NCBI RefSeq assembly: GCF_900101025.1
Contig: NZ_FMUH01000002.1
Coordinates: forward strand, 124,001-188,000
Length of the DNA: 64,000 nucleotides
Reading direction: 5' to 3'
Origin: Klenkia marina
GTDB lineage: Bacteria; Actinomycetota; Actinomycetes; Mycobacteriales; Geodermatophilaceae
A program made the translations under genes and the position numbers. Shown one piece after another: positions 32,423 through 40,573 of this stretch (the stretch's first letter is position 1; each line of letters begins with the position of its first letter). Below the pieces are notes generated by a model, which was not told where the DNA came from, did no database searches, and worked only from the letters and a program-made list of their open reading frames with translations.

Positions 32423-33654
32423 TGACAGCCGTCCTGCCCCCGCGCACCCCGGCCCAGCGGCCCACCGGTGGCCGGTTGATCGACCAGTTCGAGTACGGCC
32501 TGGACGCCCCCATCTGCCTGACCTGGGAGCTCACCTACGCCTGCAACCTGGCCTGCGCGCACTGCCTGTCGTCCTCGGGGCGCCGCGACCCCCGCGAGCT
32601 CACCACGGCGGAGGCCGAGGGCGTGATCGACGAGCTGCAGCGCATGCAGGTCTTCTACGTCAACGTCGGCGGCGGCGAGCCCACCGTGCGGCCGGACTTC
32701 TGGCACCTGCTCGACTACGCCATCGGCCACGACGTCGGGGTCAAGTTCTCCACCAACGGCGTCAAGCTGAACAAGGCCCGCGCCGCCCAGCTGGCCCGCA
32801 CCGACTACGTCGACGTGCAGATCTCCCTCGACGGCGCGACCGCCGCGGTGAACGACCGGGTGCGCGGCACCGGCTCGTTCGCCACCGCGATCACCGCGCT
32901 GGAGAACCTGGCCGAGGCCGGGATGAAGGACTTCAAGGTCTCCGTCGTCGTCACCCGCGAGAACGCCGGCCAGCTCGACGAGTTCAAGGCCCTCACCGAC
33001 TCCTTCGGCGCCCAGCTGCGCATCACCCGGCTGCGGCCCAGCGGCCGCGGCGCCGACGTCTGGGACGAGCTGCACCCCACCATGGCCCAGCAGAGGGAGC
33101 TCTACCACTGGCTGCTGGCCAACGGCGACGGCGTGCTCACCGGTGACTCGTTCTTCCACCTGTCGGCGTTCGGCGAGGCCCTGCCGGGGCTGAACCTGTG
33201 CGGCGCCGGGCGCGTGGTCTGCCTGATCGACCCGGTCGGCGACGTCTACGCCTGCCCGTTCGCCATCCACGAGAACTTCCTGGCCGGCAACGTGCGCTCG
33301 CCCGGCGGGTTCCAGCAGGTGTGGCAGCAGAGCGAGCTGTTCGCCGACCTGCGCAACCCGCAGACCGGTGGCGCCTGCACCAAGTGCCAGCACTTCGACT
33401 CCTGCCGGGGTGGCTGCATGGCGGCGAAGTTCTTCACCGGCCTGCCGCTCGACGGGCCCGACCCCGAGTGCGTGCAGGGGTACGGCGAGAACGCCCTGGC
33501 CGCCCGCGCCGAGGACCTCGTCACCCCGAAGTCGCACATCGACCACTCCCACAAGGGGCCGGTGCGCGGGCAGCCCACGCTGCTGGGCATGCCGAGCATC
33601 CCGCCGGCCAAGATCTGCGACGAGTCGCCGCTGGCCGGGCTCGACCTGCGCTAG
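32422..33654 (+). CDS. mftC: Mycofactocin radical SAM maturase MftC
   Basis: The 410-residue enzyme has the radical SAM cluster motif CNLACAHC with Cys41, Cys45 and Cys48, followed by the GGEP motif in VNVGGGEPTVRPDFW. The SPASM domain carries further cluster cysteines in CGAGRVVCLIDPVGDVYACPF and CTKCQHFDSCRGGCMAAKF, then DPEC. MftC decarboxylates the C-terminal tyrosine of MftA and then crosslinks it to the preceding valine, yielding the cyclised core. It ends 3 bases before the OYE-type gene. Confidence 0.97.
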   Translation: MTAVLPPRTPAQRPTGGRLIDQFEYGLDAPICLTWELTYACNLACAHCLSSSGRRDPRELTTAEAEGVIDELQRMQVFYVNVGGGEPTVRPDFWHLLDYAIGHDVGVKFSTNGVKLNKARAAQLARTDYVDVQISLDGATAAVNDRVRGTGSFATAITALENLAEAGMKDFKVSVVVTRENAGQLDEFKALTDSFGAQLRITRLRPSGRGADVWDELHPTMAQQRELYHWLLANGDGVLTGDSFFHLSAFGEALPGLNLCGAGRVVCLIDPVGDVYACPFAIHENFLAGNVRSPGGFQQVWQQSELFADLRNPQTGGACTKCQHFDSCRGGCMAAKFFTGLPLDGPDPECVQGYGENALAARAEDLVTPKSHIDHSHKGPVRGQPTLLGMPSIPPAKICDESPLAGLDLR

Positions 33655-33657
33655 ACG

Positions 33658-35580
33658 GTGCGGCTCACCGGCCCGTGGACGGTCGCGGGGAGGACTGCGC
33701 CGTCCCGGGTGCTGTTCGGCCCGCACGAGACCAACCTCGGGCCGGGCCGGACGCTCGGCCCGCGGCACGTCGCGTACTGGGCGCGACGGGCCGCGGGCGG
33801 GGCCGGCGTCGTGGTCGTCGAGGGCGCCTCGGTGCACCCCTCGGACCACCCGTACGAGCGCGCCCCGCTGGCGGCCCACTGCGCCGCGGGCTGGGCTGCG
33901 GTCGGTGACGCCTGCCGGCCGCACGGCACGGTGGTGCTGGCCGGGCTGAGCCACACCGGCGGCCAGGGCTCGGCGTCGTGGACCCAGGCCCCGCCGTGGG
34001 GGCCGTCGCCGATGCCCGACGTCGTCTCCGGCCTGGTGCCGGTGCCGATGGGGGACGCCGAGCTCGCCGCGCTGGTGGCCGGGTTCGCCGGCGCGGCGGC
34101 GACCGCGGTGTCGGCCGGGCTGGACGGCGTCGAGGTGGACGCCGGCCCCCGGTCGCTGCTGCGGCAGTTCCTGTCGCCGCTGACCAACACCCGCACCGAC
34201 GGGTACGGCACCGACCGGGGGCGGCTGCTGCGCGAGGTGCTGGCCGCCGTCCGGGCCGCGCAGGGCCCCGACCGGGTGCTCGCGCTGCGGCTGTCGGTCG
34301 ACGAGGGCGCGCCGTGGGCGGGGCTGACGCCGTCGGGGTGCGTGCCGCTGGTCGCCGAGCTGGCCCCGCTGGTCGACCTGCTCACGCTCGTGCGCGGCAG
34401 TGCGCTGGACGGCGAGGCGCACCGCCCCACCGCCCACCGGACGCCGCAGTTCCACGTGGAACTCGTGCGGGCGGCCGGGGACACCCCCGTGGTGGCCCAG
34501 GGCTCGGTGGTGGACGCCGCTCGCGCCGAGGAGCTGCTCGACCTCGGGTACGCCGGCGTCGAGATGACGCGGGCCCTCATCGCCGACGCCGGGTTCGTCA
34601 CCGCGCTGCGGGCCGGCCGCACCCCGCGGCCGTGCCTGCTGTGCAACCAGGCCTGCCGGGTGCTCGACACCCGCAACCCGCCCGTGAGCTGCGTCGTCGA
34701 CCCGCGCAGCGGTCACGAGACCGTCGAGCCCGACGTCGACACCCCGGTGCCCGGCTCGCGCCGTCCGGTCCTGGTGGCGGGCGCCGGCCCGGCGGGGTTG
34801 GAGGCCGCCCGGGTGCTGGCGCTGCGCGGGCACGCCGTCGAGGTGGTGGCCCCCGCGATCGGCGGACTGCTGCCCGTGGTCGCGGCGGCGCCGTCGCGGG
34901 AACGATTCCACGCCTTCGCCGACTGGCTGGTCGGCGAGTGCACCCGCCTCGGCGTCCGGTTCACCGAGGGGACGACGGACGACGCCGACGTCGTGGCCAC
35001 CGGAGGTCTCGACGCCGCTCCGGTGGTGCCCGGCGCGGTGTCCGCGGCCGACGTCCTGACCGGCGCGGTCCTGCCCGCGGGGCCGGTGCTGGTGCACGAC
35101 CCGGTCGGCGGTCCGGTCGGCATCGGGGTGGCGGAGCTGCTGGCCGCCGACCGCGAGGTCACCCTGGCCACCCCCGACGACGTGGTGGGCTCGCGGCTGG
35201 GCCCGGTCGGTGACCTCGTGGGCGCCAACCGGCGGCTGGCCCGGGCCGGGGTGCGCCGGGAGACCGCGGTGGAGCTGGTGGGCTGGTCCGACGGCGAGGC
35301 CGTCCTCCGCCGCCGCTGGGCTGCCGACGTGCCCGCCCCCGGCGCGGGCGGGCTCGGCGCGGGCGGGCAGGGGGGAGTCGGCGGGCCGGGGGACCTCGGC
35401 GGGCCGGGCGACGAGCTGCGCATCCCGTGCGTCGCCGTCGTGGACGCCGGGCACCGGCTCCCCGGGCGCGACCTCCCCGACGAGGGCCGCGCGCGGTTCG
35501 CCGGCGACGTCGTGGCGCCCCGCACCGTGTTGGAGGCCGTGCTCGAGGGCCGCCGGGCCGCCCTGGCGGTGACCCCGTGA
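33658..35580 (+). CDS. Mycofactocin system FadH/OYE-family oxidoreductase 1
   Basis: The 640-residue protein has an Old Yellow Enzyme TIM barrel (1-330), a cluster-binding segment CLLCNQACRVLDTRNPPVSC with four cysteines for a 4Fe-4S centre, and a C-terminal FAD/NAD-binding domain starting PVLVAGAGPAGLEAARVLALRGHAVEVV. This is the 2,4-dienoyl-CoA reductase architecture; mycofactocin loci often encode two such paralogues, thought to exchange electrons with the cofactor. A Gly-rich repeat (GAGGLGAGGQGGVGGPGDLGG) interrupts the C-terminal domain near 562-582. The gene contains a parS-like palindrome at 34449. Confidence 0.88.
   Translation: MRLTGPWTVAGRTAPSRVLFGPHETNLGPGRTLGPRHVAYWARRAAGGAGVVVVEGASVHPSDHPYERAPLAAHCAAGWAAVGDACRPHGTVVLAGLSHTGGQGSASWTQAPPWGPSPMPDVVSGLVPVPMGDAELAALVAGFAGAAATAVSAGLDGVEVDAGPRSLLRQFLSPLTNTRTDGYGTDRGRLLREVLAAVRAAQGPDRVLALRLSVDEGAPWAGLTPSGCVPLVAELAPLVDLLTLVRGSALDGEAHRPTAHRTPQFHVELVRAAGDTPVVAQGSVVDAARAEELLDLGYAGVEMTRALIADAGFVTALRAGRTPRPCLLCNQACRVLDTRNPPVSCVVDPRSGHETVEPDVDTPVPGSRRPVLVAGAGPAGLEAARVLALRGHAVEVVAPAIGGLLPVVAAAPSRERFHAFADWLVGECTRLGVRFTEGTTDDADVVATGGLDAAPVVPGAVSAADVLTGAVLPAGPVLVHDPVGGPVGIGVAELLAADREVTLATPDDVVGSRLGPVGDLVGANRRLARAGVRRETAVELVGWSDGEAVLRRRWAADVPAPGAGGLGAGGQGGVGGPGDLGGPGDELRIPCVAVVDAGHRLPGRDLPDEGRARFAGDVVAPRTVLEAVLEGRRAALAVTP
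34449..34462. other. parS-like palindrome
   Basis: GTTCCACGTGGAAC occurs in frame within the OYE-type gene (FHVE, with the uncommon codon GAA). It is identical over 14 bases to the palindrome at 4594 and flanked here by A and T. Confidence 0.55.
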
Positions 35581-35726
35581 CCCCGGCGCTGGCGCACCTG
35601 CGGGTGGCCAAGCCGTGGTACCTCCGCGGGCCGGCGGCGTGGAAGCCGAGACCCGGGCGGCTCCTGGCCGCGGCCCTGCGGGGCGCGAGACACAGCCACA
35701 GCGGGGGAACCACCGAGAGGAACTGA
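35577..35726 (+). CDS. Possible small basic protein between OYE 1 and SDR
   Basis: A 49-codon frame starts at GTG 35577, overlapping the stop of the OYE-type gene (GTGA), and ends 4 bases before the SDR start. It encodes an Arg-rich peptide with LRVAKPWYLRGPAAWKPRPG near the start and no cysteine. The exact coupling on both sides is what real genes here look like, but I do not recognise a family. It is too short to be judged by codon use alone. Confidence 0.45.
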   Translation: MTPALAHLRVAKPWYLRGPAAWKPRPGRLLAAALRGARHSHSGGTTERN

Positions 35727-35730
35727 ACAG

Positions 35731-36567
35731 ATGGGCAAGCTCGAGGGCAAGGTCGCCTTCATCACCGGTGCGGCGCGCGGTCAGGGCCGCAGCCACGCGG
35801 TCCGGCTGGCGCAGGAGGGGGCCGACATCATCGCGGTCGACCTGTGCGCGCAGATGGGCAGCGTCGGGTACCCGATGGCGACCGAGGAGGACCTCGCCGA
35901 GACCGTGCGACAGGTCGAGGCGCTGGACCGGCGGATCGTGGCCAGCGTGGCCGACGTCCGCGACTCGGCGGCGCTGAAGGGCGCCGTGGACGAGGGCGTG
36001 GCGCAGCTGGGCCGGTTGGACATCGTGCTGGCCAACGCCGGAATCGCCAGCTTCAAGCCGGTCGAGGAGCTGACCGACGAGGACTGGGACGAGATGATCG
36101 GGGTCAACCTGACCGGCGTCTTCAAGACCGTCCGCGCCGCGGTGCCGCACATCAGGGCCGGCGGGCGCGGGGGCGCGATCGTGCTGACGTCGTCCACGGC
36201 CGGCATCAAGGGCCTGGCCAACCTGGCGCACTACGTCGCGGCCAAGCACGGCGTCGTCGGGCTCATGAAGACGATGGCCAACGAGTTCGCGCCGGACATG
36301 ATCCGGGTGAACTCGGTGCACCCGACGTCGGTGAACACCGACATGATCCACAACGAGGAGACCTACGGGCTCTTCCGGCCGGACAAGCCGAAGTCCGAGG
36401 TCACCCGCGAGGAGGCCGCCGAGTCGTTCAGGACCATGAACGCGTTGCCGATCGAGTGGGTCGAGCCGGTCGACATCTCGAACGCCATCCTGTTCCTGGT
36501 CAGCGACGACTCCCGGTACGTCACCGGTGTCCAGCTGCCCGTCGACGCCGGGGCGACGCAGAAATGA
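35731..36567 (+). CDS. Mycofactocin-coupled SDR-family oxidoreductase (copy 1)
   Basis: The 278-residue short-chain dehydrogenase has the cofactor motif TGAARGQGRSHAVRLA, NAG at VLANAGI, the catalytic Ser-Tyr-Lys in LTSSTAGIKGLANLAHYVAAKHG, and the characteristic insertions IAVDLCAQMGSVGYPMATEEDLAETVRQVEALDRRI and ETYGLFRPDKPKSE. That insertion pattern marks the group that holds NAD(H) without exchange and depends on mycofactocin to recycle it. It probably oxidises an alcohol. It overlaps the second copy by 4 bases. Confidence 0.9.
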   Translation: MGKLEGKVAFITGAARGQGRSHAVRLAQEGADIIAVDLCAQMGSVGYPMATEEDLAETVRQVEALDRRIVASVADVRDSAALKGAVDEGVAQLGRLDIVLANAGIASFKPVEELTDEDWDEMIGVNLTGVFKTVRAAVPHIRAGGRGGAIVLTSSTAGIKGLANLAHYVAAKHGVVGLMKTMANEFAPDMIRVNSVHPTSVNTDMIHNEETYGLFRPDKPKSEVTREEAAESFRTMNALPIEWVEPVDISNAILFLVSDDSRYVTGVQLPVDAGATQK

Positions 36568-37400
36568 GCGGCCGGGTGGAGGGGAAGGTCGCGTTCATCA
36601 CCGGCGCGGCCCGCAACCAGGGCCGCAGCCACGCGCTGCGGCTGGCCCAGGAGGGCGCCGACATCATCGCCGTCGACGTGTGCGGGCCGATCGACTCGAT
36701 CGGCATGTACCCGCCGGCGACCGAGGAGGACCTCGCGGAGACCGTGCGCCAGGTCGAGGCGCTGGACCGGCGGATCGTGGCCACCAAGGCCGACGTCCGC
36801 GACGTCGCGGCCATGCAGGCGGCCGTGGACGACGGGGTCGCGCAGCTGGGCCGGCTGGACATCGTGCTGGGCAACGCCGGGGTGTTCGAGATCCAGCCCG
36901 CGCTGGAGCTCTCCGACGAGGCCTGGCGGGAGATGATCGACATCAACCTGACCGGCGTCTGGAACACCTGCAAGGTGGCGCTGCCGCACCTGGTCGAGGG
37001 CGGCCGCGGCGGCGCGATCGTGCTGACCAGCTCGACGGCCGGGCTCAAGGGGACGCCGAACACGATCCACTACACGGCGGCCAAGCACGGCGTCGTGGGC
37101 GTGATGCGCACCCTGGCCAACGAGTTCGCGCCGCACTCGATCCGGGTCAACTCGGTGCACCCGACCGGGGTCGACACGGTGATGATCCAGAACGAGAAGA
37201 CGTGGGGGCTCTTCGCGCCCGACGACCCGTCGCCCAGCCGGGAGAAGGCGGAGCCGATCTTCACCTCCACCAACGCGCTGCCCGTCCCGTGGGTGGAGCC
37301 GGTCGACATCTCCAACGCAATCCTGTTCCTGGTCTCCGACGAGGCGCGGTACATCACCGGCGTGACCCTCCCGGTCGACGCCGGCTACACGGTCAAGTGA
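36564..37400 (+). CDS. Mycofactocin-coupled SDR-family oxidoreductase (copy 2)
   Basis: The 278-residue protein is a close paralogue of the previous gene and keeps the motif TGAARNQGRSHALRLA, the Ser-Tyr-Lys triad in LTSSTAGLKGTPNTIHYTAAKHG, and the family insertions (GPIDSIGMYPPATEEDLAETVRQ and KTWGLFAPDDPSPSRE). Differences cluster in the substrate-side loops, so the two may take different alcohols. ATG 36564 overlaps the stop of copy 1. Confidence 0.9.
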   Translation: MSGRVEGKVAFITGAARNQGRSHALRLAQEGADIIAVDVCGPIDSIGMYPPATEEDLAETVRQVEALDRRIVATKADVRDVAAMQAAVDDGVAQLGRLDIVLGNAGVFEIQPALELSDEAWREMIDINLTGVWNTCKVALPHLVEGGRGGAIVLTSSTAGLKGTPNTIHYTAAKHGVVGVMRTLANEFAPHSIRVNSVHPTGVDTVMIQNEKTWGLFAPDDPSPSREKAEPIFTSTNALPVPWVEPVDISNAILFLVSDEARYITGVTLPVDAGYTVK

Positions 37401-37457
37401 CCCCCGGGACGGCGCGGGGCCAGTTCCCCGCGCCGTCCCCCTCCCGAACGGACCCCC

Positions 37458-38387
37458 TTGGACCACAGCCCGCTCGACGTGCGCGCCGTCCGCGCGCGCG
37501 TCGCCACCCACCTCGTCGGCCGCGACCGCGAGCTCGACCTCCTGCTGGCCGCCGTCGCCGCCGGGCGCGACGTGCTCGTCGAGGGCCCGCCCGGGACGTC
37601 GAAGAGCACCCTGCTGCGCGCGATCACCGCCGAGTGGGGCATCCCCCTGCTGCTGGTCGAGGGCAACGCCGACCTCACCCCCACCCGACTGGTGGGCCAC
37701 CACAACCCCGCCCGGGTGCTCCGCGAGGACTACACGCCGGAGAACTTCGTCGCCGGACCGCTGGTGCAGGCGATGCGCAGCGGCGGCTTCCTCTACGTCG
37801 AGGAGTTCAACCGGGCGCCCGAGGACACCCTGAACACGCTGCTCACCGCGATGGCCGAGCGCACGATCACCGTGCCGACGGTGGGCACGGTGCAGGCGGC
37901 GACCACCTTCCGGGTGATCGCGTCGATGAACCCCTACGACGCCGTCGGCACCACCCGCATGCCCACGTCGGTGAGCGACCGCATGTGCCGGCTGGCCGTC
38001 GGCTACCAGGACGCCGAGGCCGAGCGCGGCATCGTCGGCCGGCGCACCGGCATCGAGTCGCGGCGGCTGGTCGCCGACGCCGTCGCGCTGACCCGCGCGA
38101 CCCGTGAACGGGACGACGTCCGGCAGGGCAGCAGCGTGCGCGGGGCCATCGACCTCGCCCTGGTCACCGCGCAGCTGGCCGCGATGCGCGGGGTCGCCGT
38201 CCCGGACACCGACCAGCTGCGCGGGCTGCCCGAGGACTACACGGGCGTCGTGTGGGACGCGATGGTGGTCGCGCTGAGCGGTCGGGTGCACCTCGACGAG
38301 ATCGCCGAGCGGACGCCGGAGGGCGTGCTGCGCGAGATCTGGGAGGACCACTTCCTGCTGCAGCCGGCGGCCGCCGAGCCCGGTTGA
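37458..38387 (+). CDS. MoxR-type AAA+ ATPase
   Basis: The 309-residue ATPase has EGPPGTSKSTLLRAI, FLYVEEFNRAPEDTLNTLL and ASMNPYDAVGTTRM. In the P-loop the Gly usual before the Lys is Ser (GTSKST), a variant I know from some actinobacterial MoxR proteins, so it is probably still active. It is closely related to the ATPase half of the fused protein at 19735. It follows the two SDR genes and is paired with the VWA gene downstream, so the pair may remodel or metallate an enzyme made from this locus. TTG 37458 is the assumed start. Confidence 0.85.
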   Translation: MDHSPLDVRAVRARVATHLVGRDRELDLLLAAVAAGRDVLVEGPPGTSKSTLLRAITAEWGIPLLLVEGNADLTPTRLVGHHNPARVLREDYTPENFVAGPLVQAMRSGGFLYVEEFNRAPEDTLNTLLTAMAERTITVPTVGTVQAATTFRVIASMNPYDAVGTTRMPTSVSDRMCRLAVGYQDAEAERGIVGRRTGIESRRLVADAVALTRATRERDDVRQGSSVRGAIDLALVTAQLAAMRGVAVPDTDQLRGLPEDYTGVVWDAMVVALSGRVHLDEIAERTPEGVLREIWEDHFLLQPAAAEPG

Positions 38388-38447
38388 AGAGCCGTCGAGG
38401 CCGACTCGCCGGTCACCCGCCGCGACCGGCCGGGTGCGCCACGGGGG

Positions 38448-39377
38448 ATGCGGCCGCTGCGGCGCCGTCCCAAGCAGCTGACCGAGCAGCCCTCGACCTA
38501 CGAACCCGGCCGCGGGGGAGCAGGGCTGGCGCTGTCGTCGGGTGACCGGCGGCGGCAGCGATCAGCGCGGGCCGGCGGCGGTTCCGCGCCGGGGACGACC
38601 GACGAGCCGGCCGACCTCATCCCGCTGGCCGACCTGGCGACGCTGACCGAGGTCGACGCGCTCACCCGGCAGCGGGCCCGGCAGATCGCCCGCCGGCTCG
38701 CCGTCCCGCGTCCGCCGCGCGACCGGCGGGCCCGGCGCGGGGTGGGGGAGCTGTCGAGCGTGCGCTGGGCCGGGGGCTCGGACGCCCTCGACCTGGAGCG
38801 GACGCTCGAGCTGCTCGCCGGCAAGCCCTGGCCCGAGGACGACGACCTGGTGGTGCGCGAGCGGCTGCGTCGGCGGCGGTCGGTGGTGCTGGTGGTCGAC
38901 GTCAGCGGCTCGATGAAGGGCGAACGCCTGCGGACGGCGGCCGCCACCGTGGGCGCGCTGGCAGGGGAGCTGGGCCGGGACGCGCTGGGGGTGGTGGCGT
39001 TCTGGTCCGACGCCGCGGTGCTGGTGCCGCTCGGTGCGCCGGTGGAGCCCCTCGGCGTGCTGGACCTGCTGCTGCGGGTGCCGACGCAGGGACTGACCAA
39101 CGTCTCGTTCGCGCTGGAGACCGCGGGCCGGATGCTGGCCGGGGTGCCCCAGCGCGACGCCCGGGTGCTGCTGCTCAGCGACTGCGTGCACAACGCCGGC
39201 CCCGACCCCCGCGTCGCTGCGGCTCGACTGCCCCGGCTCGACGTCCTGCTGGACACCAGCGGCGAGCAGGACGTCGACCTCGGCCGCGACCTCGCGCTGG
39301 TCGGCCGGGGGCGGGTGCGCCTGGTCCGCGACCACACCGACGTCGCCGCCGCCCTGGGGGCCGTGTTCGGCGGGTAG
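38448..39377 (+). CDS. VWA-domain protein partner of MoxR
   Basis: The 309-residue protein has a disordered Arg/Gly-rich N-terminus (about 1-60) and a VWA domain with MIDAS motif LVVDVSGSMKGERLRTAAA, the threonine in TQGLTNVSFAL and an Asp in LLSDCVHNAG. It resembles the C-terminal half of the fused protein at 19735. ATG 38448 follows GGGGG. The 60 bases after the MoxR stop hold nothing recognisable. It ends the first mycofactocin-linked gene run. Confidence 0.83.
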   Translation: MRPLRRRPKQLTEQPSTYEPGRGGAGLALSSGDRRRQRSARAGGGSAPGTTDEPADLIPLADLATLTEVDALTRQRARQIARRLAVPRPPRDRRARRGVGELSSVRWAGGSDALDLERTLELLAGKPWPEDDDLVVRERLRRRRSVVLVVDVSGSMKGERLRTAAATVGALAGELGRDALGVVAFWSDAAVLVPLGAPVEPLGVLDLLLRVPTQGLTNVSFALETAGRMLAGVPQRDARVLLLSDCVHNAGPDPRVAAARLPRLDVLLDTSGEQDVDLGRDLALVGRGRVRLVRDHTDVAAALGAVFGG

Positions 39378-39567
39378 GCGCGGCGCACGACTGTGCACTT
39401 GCGGTCGCCGACACCGCCCGACACGCGGGCCCGGACGCCCGCAGCTGCACACTCGCCGATGTCCACCCCGACCTTGCGGGGTCGACGGTGGGGATCGAGG
39501 TCGATCGCCCCGGGAACGGCGACTACTGCATGTGGTGGCGACCCAGAACCGCTGTCCGGGTGAGGTC
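39378..39567. other. Intergenic region with imperfect inverted repeats
   Basis: Between two convergent genes, TGTGCACTTGCGG (39393 onward) pairs imperfectly with CCCGCAGCTGCACA further on. Then CCACCCCGACC faces GGTCGACGGTGG, and GATCGA/TCGATC lie two bases apart near 39494. I see no gene in these 190 bases. They resemble, less perfectly, the nested repeats elsewhere in the window. Confidence 0.4.
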
Positions 39568-39936
39568 TCAGGCACGGTCGTGGAGGGTGATGCGGTAGCC
39601 GTCGGGGTCGGCGAAGGTGAAGGTGCGACCGAAGGGCCCGTCGACCGGCTCGGCGGTGATGGTGTGCCCGTCGGCGACCAGGGCGTCGTGGACAGCCTGC
39701 GCGTCGGGGGCGTGCAGCCACAGGGCGGCGCCGACGCCCGGGTACGGGCCGGCGTCGAGGTCGGTGCCGGGCACGACGTCGCGCAGGGCGAACGCGATCG
39801 GCTGGGTGGCGAACACCACGGCGTGCGGCGGGCTGAACGCGGCGCGGGTCAGGCCCAGGTAGCGCTCGTAGAAGGCGGCGGAGCCCTCGAGGTCGCGGGT
39901 CTGCAGGGAGAGGAAGTCGGGGCCGGTGACAGGCAT
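39568..39936 (-). CDS. Glyoxalase/VOC-family protein
   Basis: The 122-residue protein has the vicinal-oxygen-chelate fold: FLSLQTRDLEGSAAFYERYLGLTR, HAVVFATQPIAFALRD and TFTFADPDGYRITLHD. The last segment is typical of small single-domain members that detoxify or resist aldehydes and antibiotics. The usual metal-ligand set is incomplete in what I can see, so the reaction is open. It is divergent from a MarR gene and shares twin operators with it. Confidence 0.83.
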   Translation of the reverse strand: MPVTGPDFLSLQTRDLEGSAAFYERYLGLTRAAFSPPHAVVFATQPIAFALRDVVPGTDLDAGPYPGVGAALWLHAPDAQAVHDALVADGHTITAEPVDGPFGRTFTFADPDGYRITLHDRA

Positions 39937-39954
39937 GGGGTGCGCTCCGTTGGT

Positions 39955-39997
39955 TGTCAGTTGTTTGACATCGAGACCATATGTCAGACTCCTGACA
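39955..39997. promoter_or_regulatory. Twin MarR operators between glyoxalase and marR genes
   Basis: TGTCAGACTCCTGACA (39982-39997) is a perfect 6-bp inverted repeat with a 4-base spacer, ending at the first base of the MarR start codon. TGTCAGTTGTTTGACA (39955-39970) has the same size with TGTCA/TGACA arms. Centres are 27 bp apart. Both divergent genes should be repressed from here. Confidence 0.75.
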
Positions 39998-40506
39998 TGG
40001 GGCAAGCGGATGCCGGGATCGACCTGCCGACCTCGATCGGGTACCTGCTCAAGCAGGCGTCCAGTGCGTTGCGGGCGGCGATGGAGGAGGCGCTGCGGCC
40101 CCTCGGCATGACGATCACGCACTACTCCTGCCTCGAGCTGCTGGCCCAGCGGCCCGGCCTCTCGAACTCCGACCTCGCCCGGGGGGCGTTCGTCACCCGG
40201 CAGTCGATGAACGTGCTGCTCCAGGCCCTGGAACGGGCCGGTCAGGTCACCCGGCCCGACGTGGCGCCGGCCGGTCGCGTCCTGCCGGTCACCCTCACCG
40301 AGACCGGCCGTGCGGCCCTCGCCCGGGCCAGCGCCGCCGTCCGGGCCGTCGAGCTGCGCATGCTCGCCCACCTGTCGGAGGACGAGCAGGACCACGCCCG
40401 GCGGATCCTCGCCGGCCTGGTCGGTGCGCTGACGGATCCGGCGGACCGAGGGCGCCCGGCGTCGAGGATGCCGGCCGGGACGGTGACGACGACCGGCACC
40501 GGCTGA
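39997..40506 (+). CDS. MarR-family transcriptional regulator
   Basis: The 169-residue winged-helix protein has LSNSDLARGAFVTRQSMNVLLQALERAGQVTRPDVAPAGRVLPVTLTETG, the DNA-reading helix and wing of MarR. It probably represses itself and the divergent VOC protein. ATG 39997 overlaps the second operator, so bound repressor would cover the start site. The last 20 residues are a Thr/Gly-rich tail. Confidence 0.87.
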   Translation: MGQADAGIDLPTSIGYLLKQASSALRAAMEEALRPLGMTITHYSCLELLAQRPGLSNSDLARGAFVTRQSMNVLLQALERAGQVTRPDVAPAGRVLPVTLTETGRAALARASAAVRAVELRMLAHLSEDEQDHARRILAGLVGALTDPADRGRPASRMPAGTVTTTGTG

Positions 40507-40573
40507 TCCGGCCGCGCCGTCCGGTCCTGCCCCGGGCCGACGCCGTCCGGCCGGGGTCCGGCAGGATGCCGGC

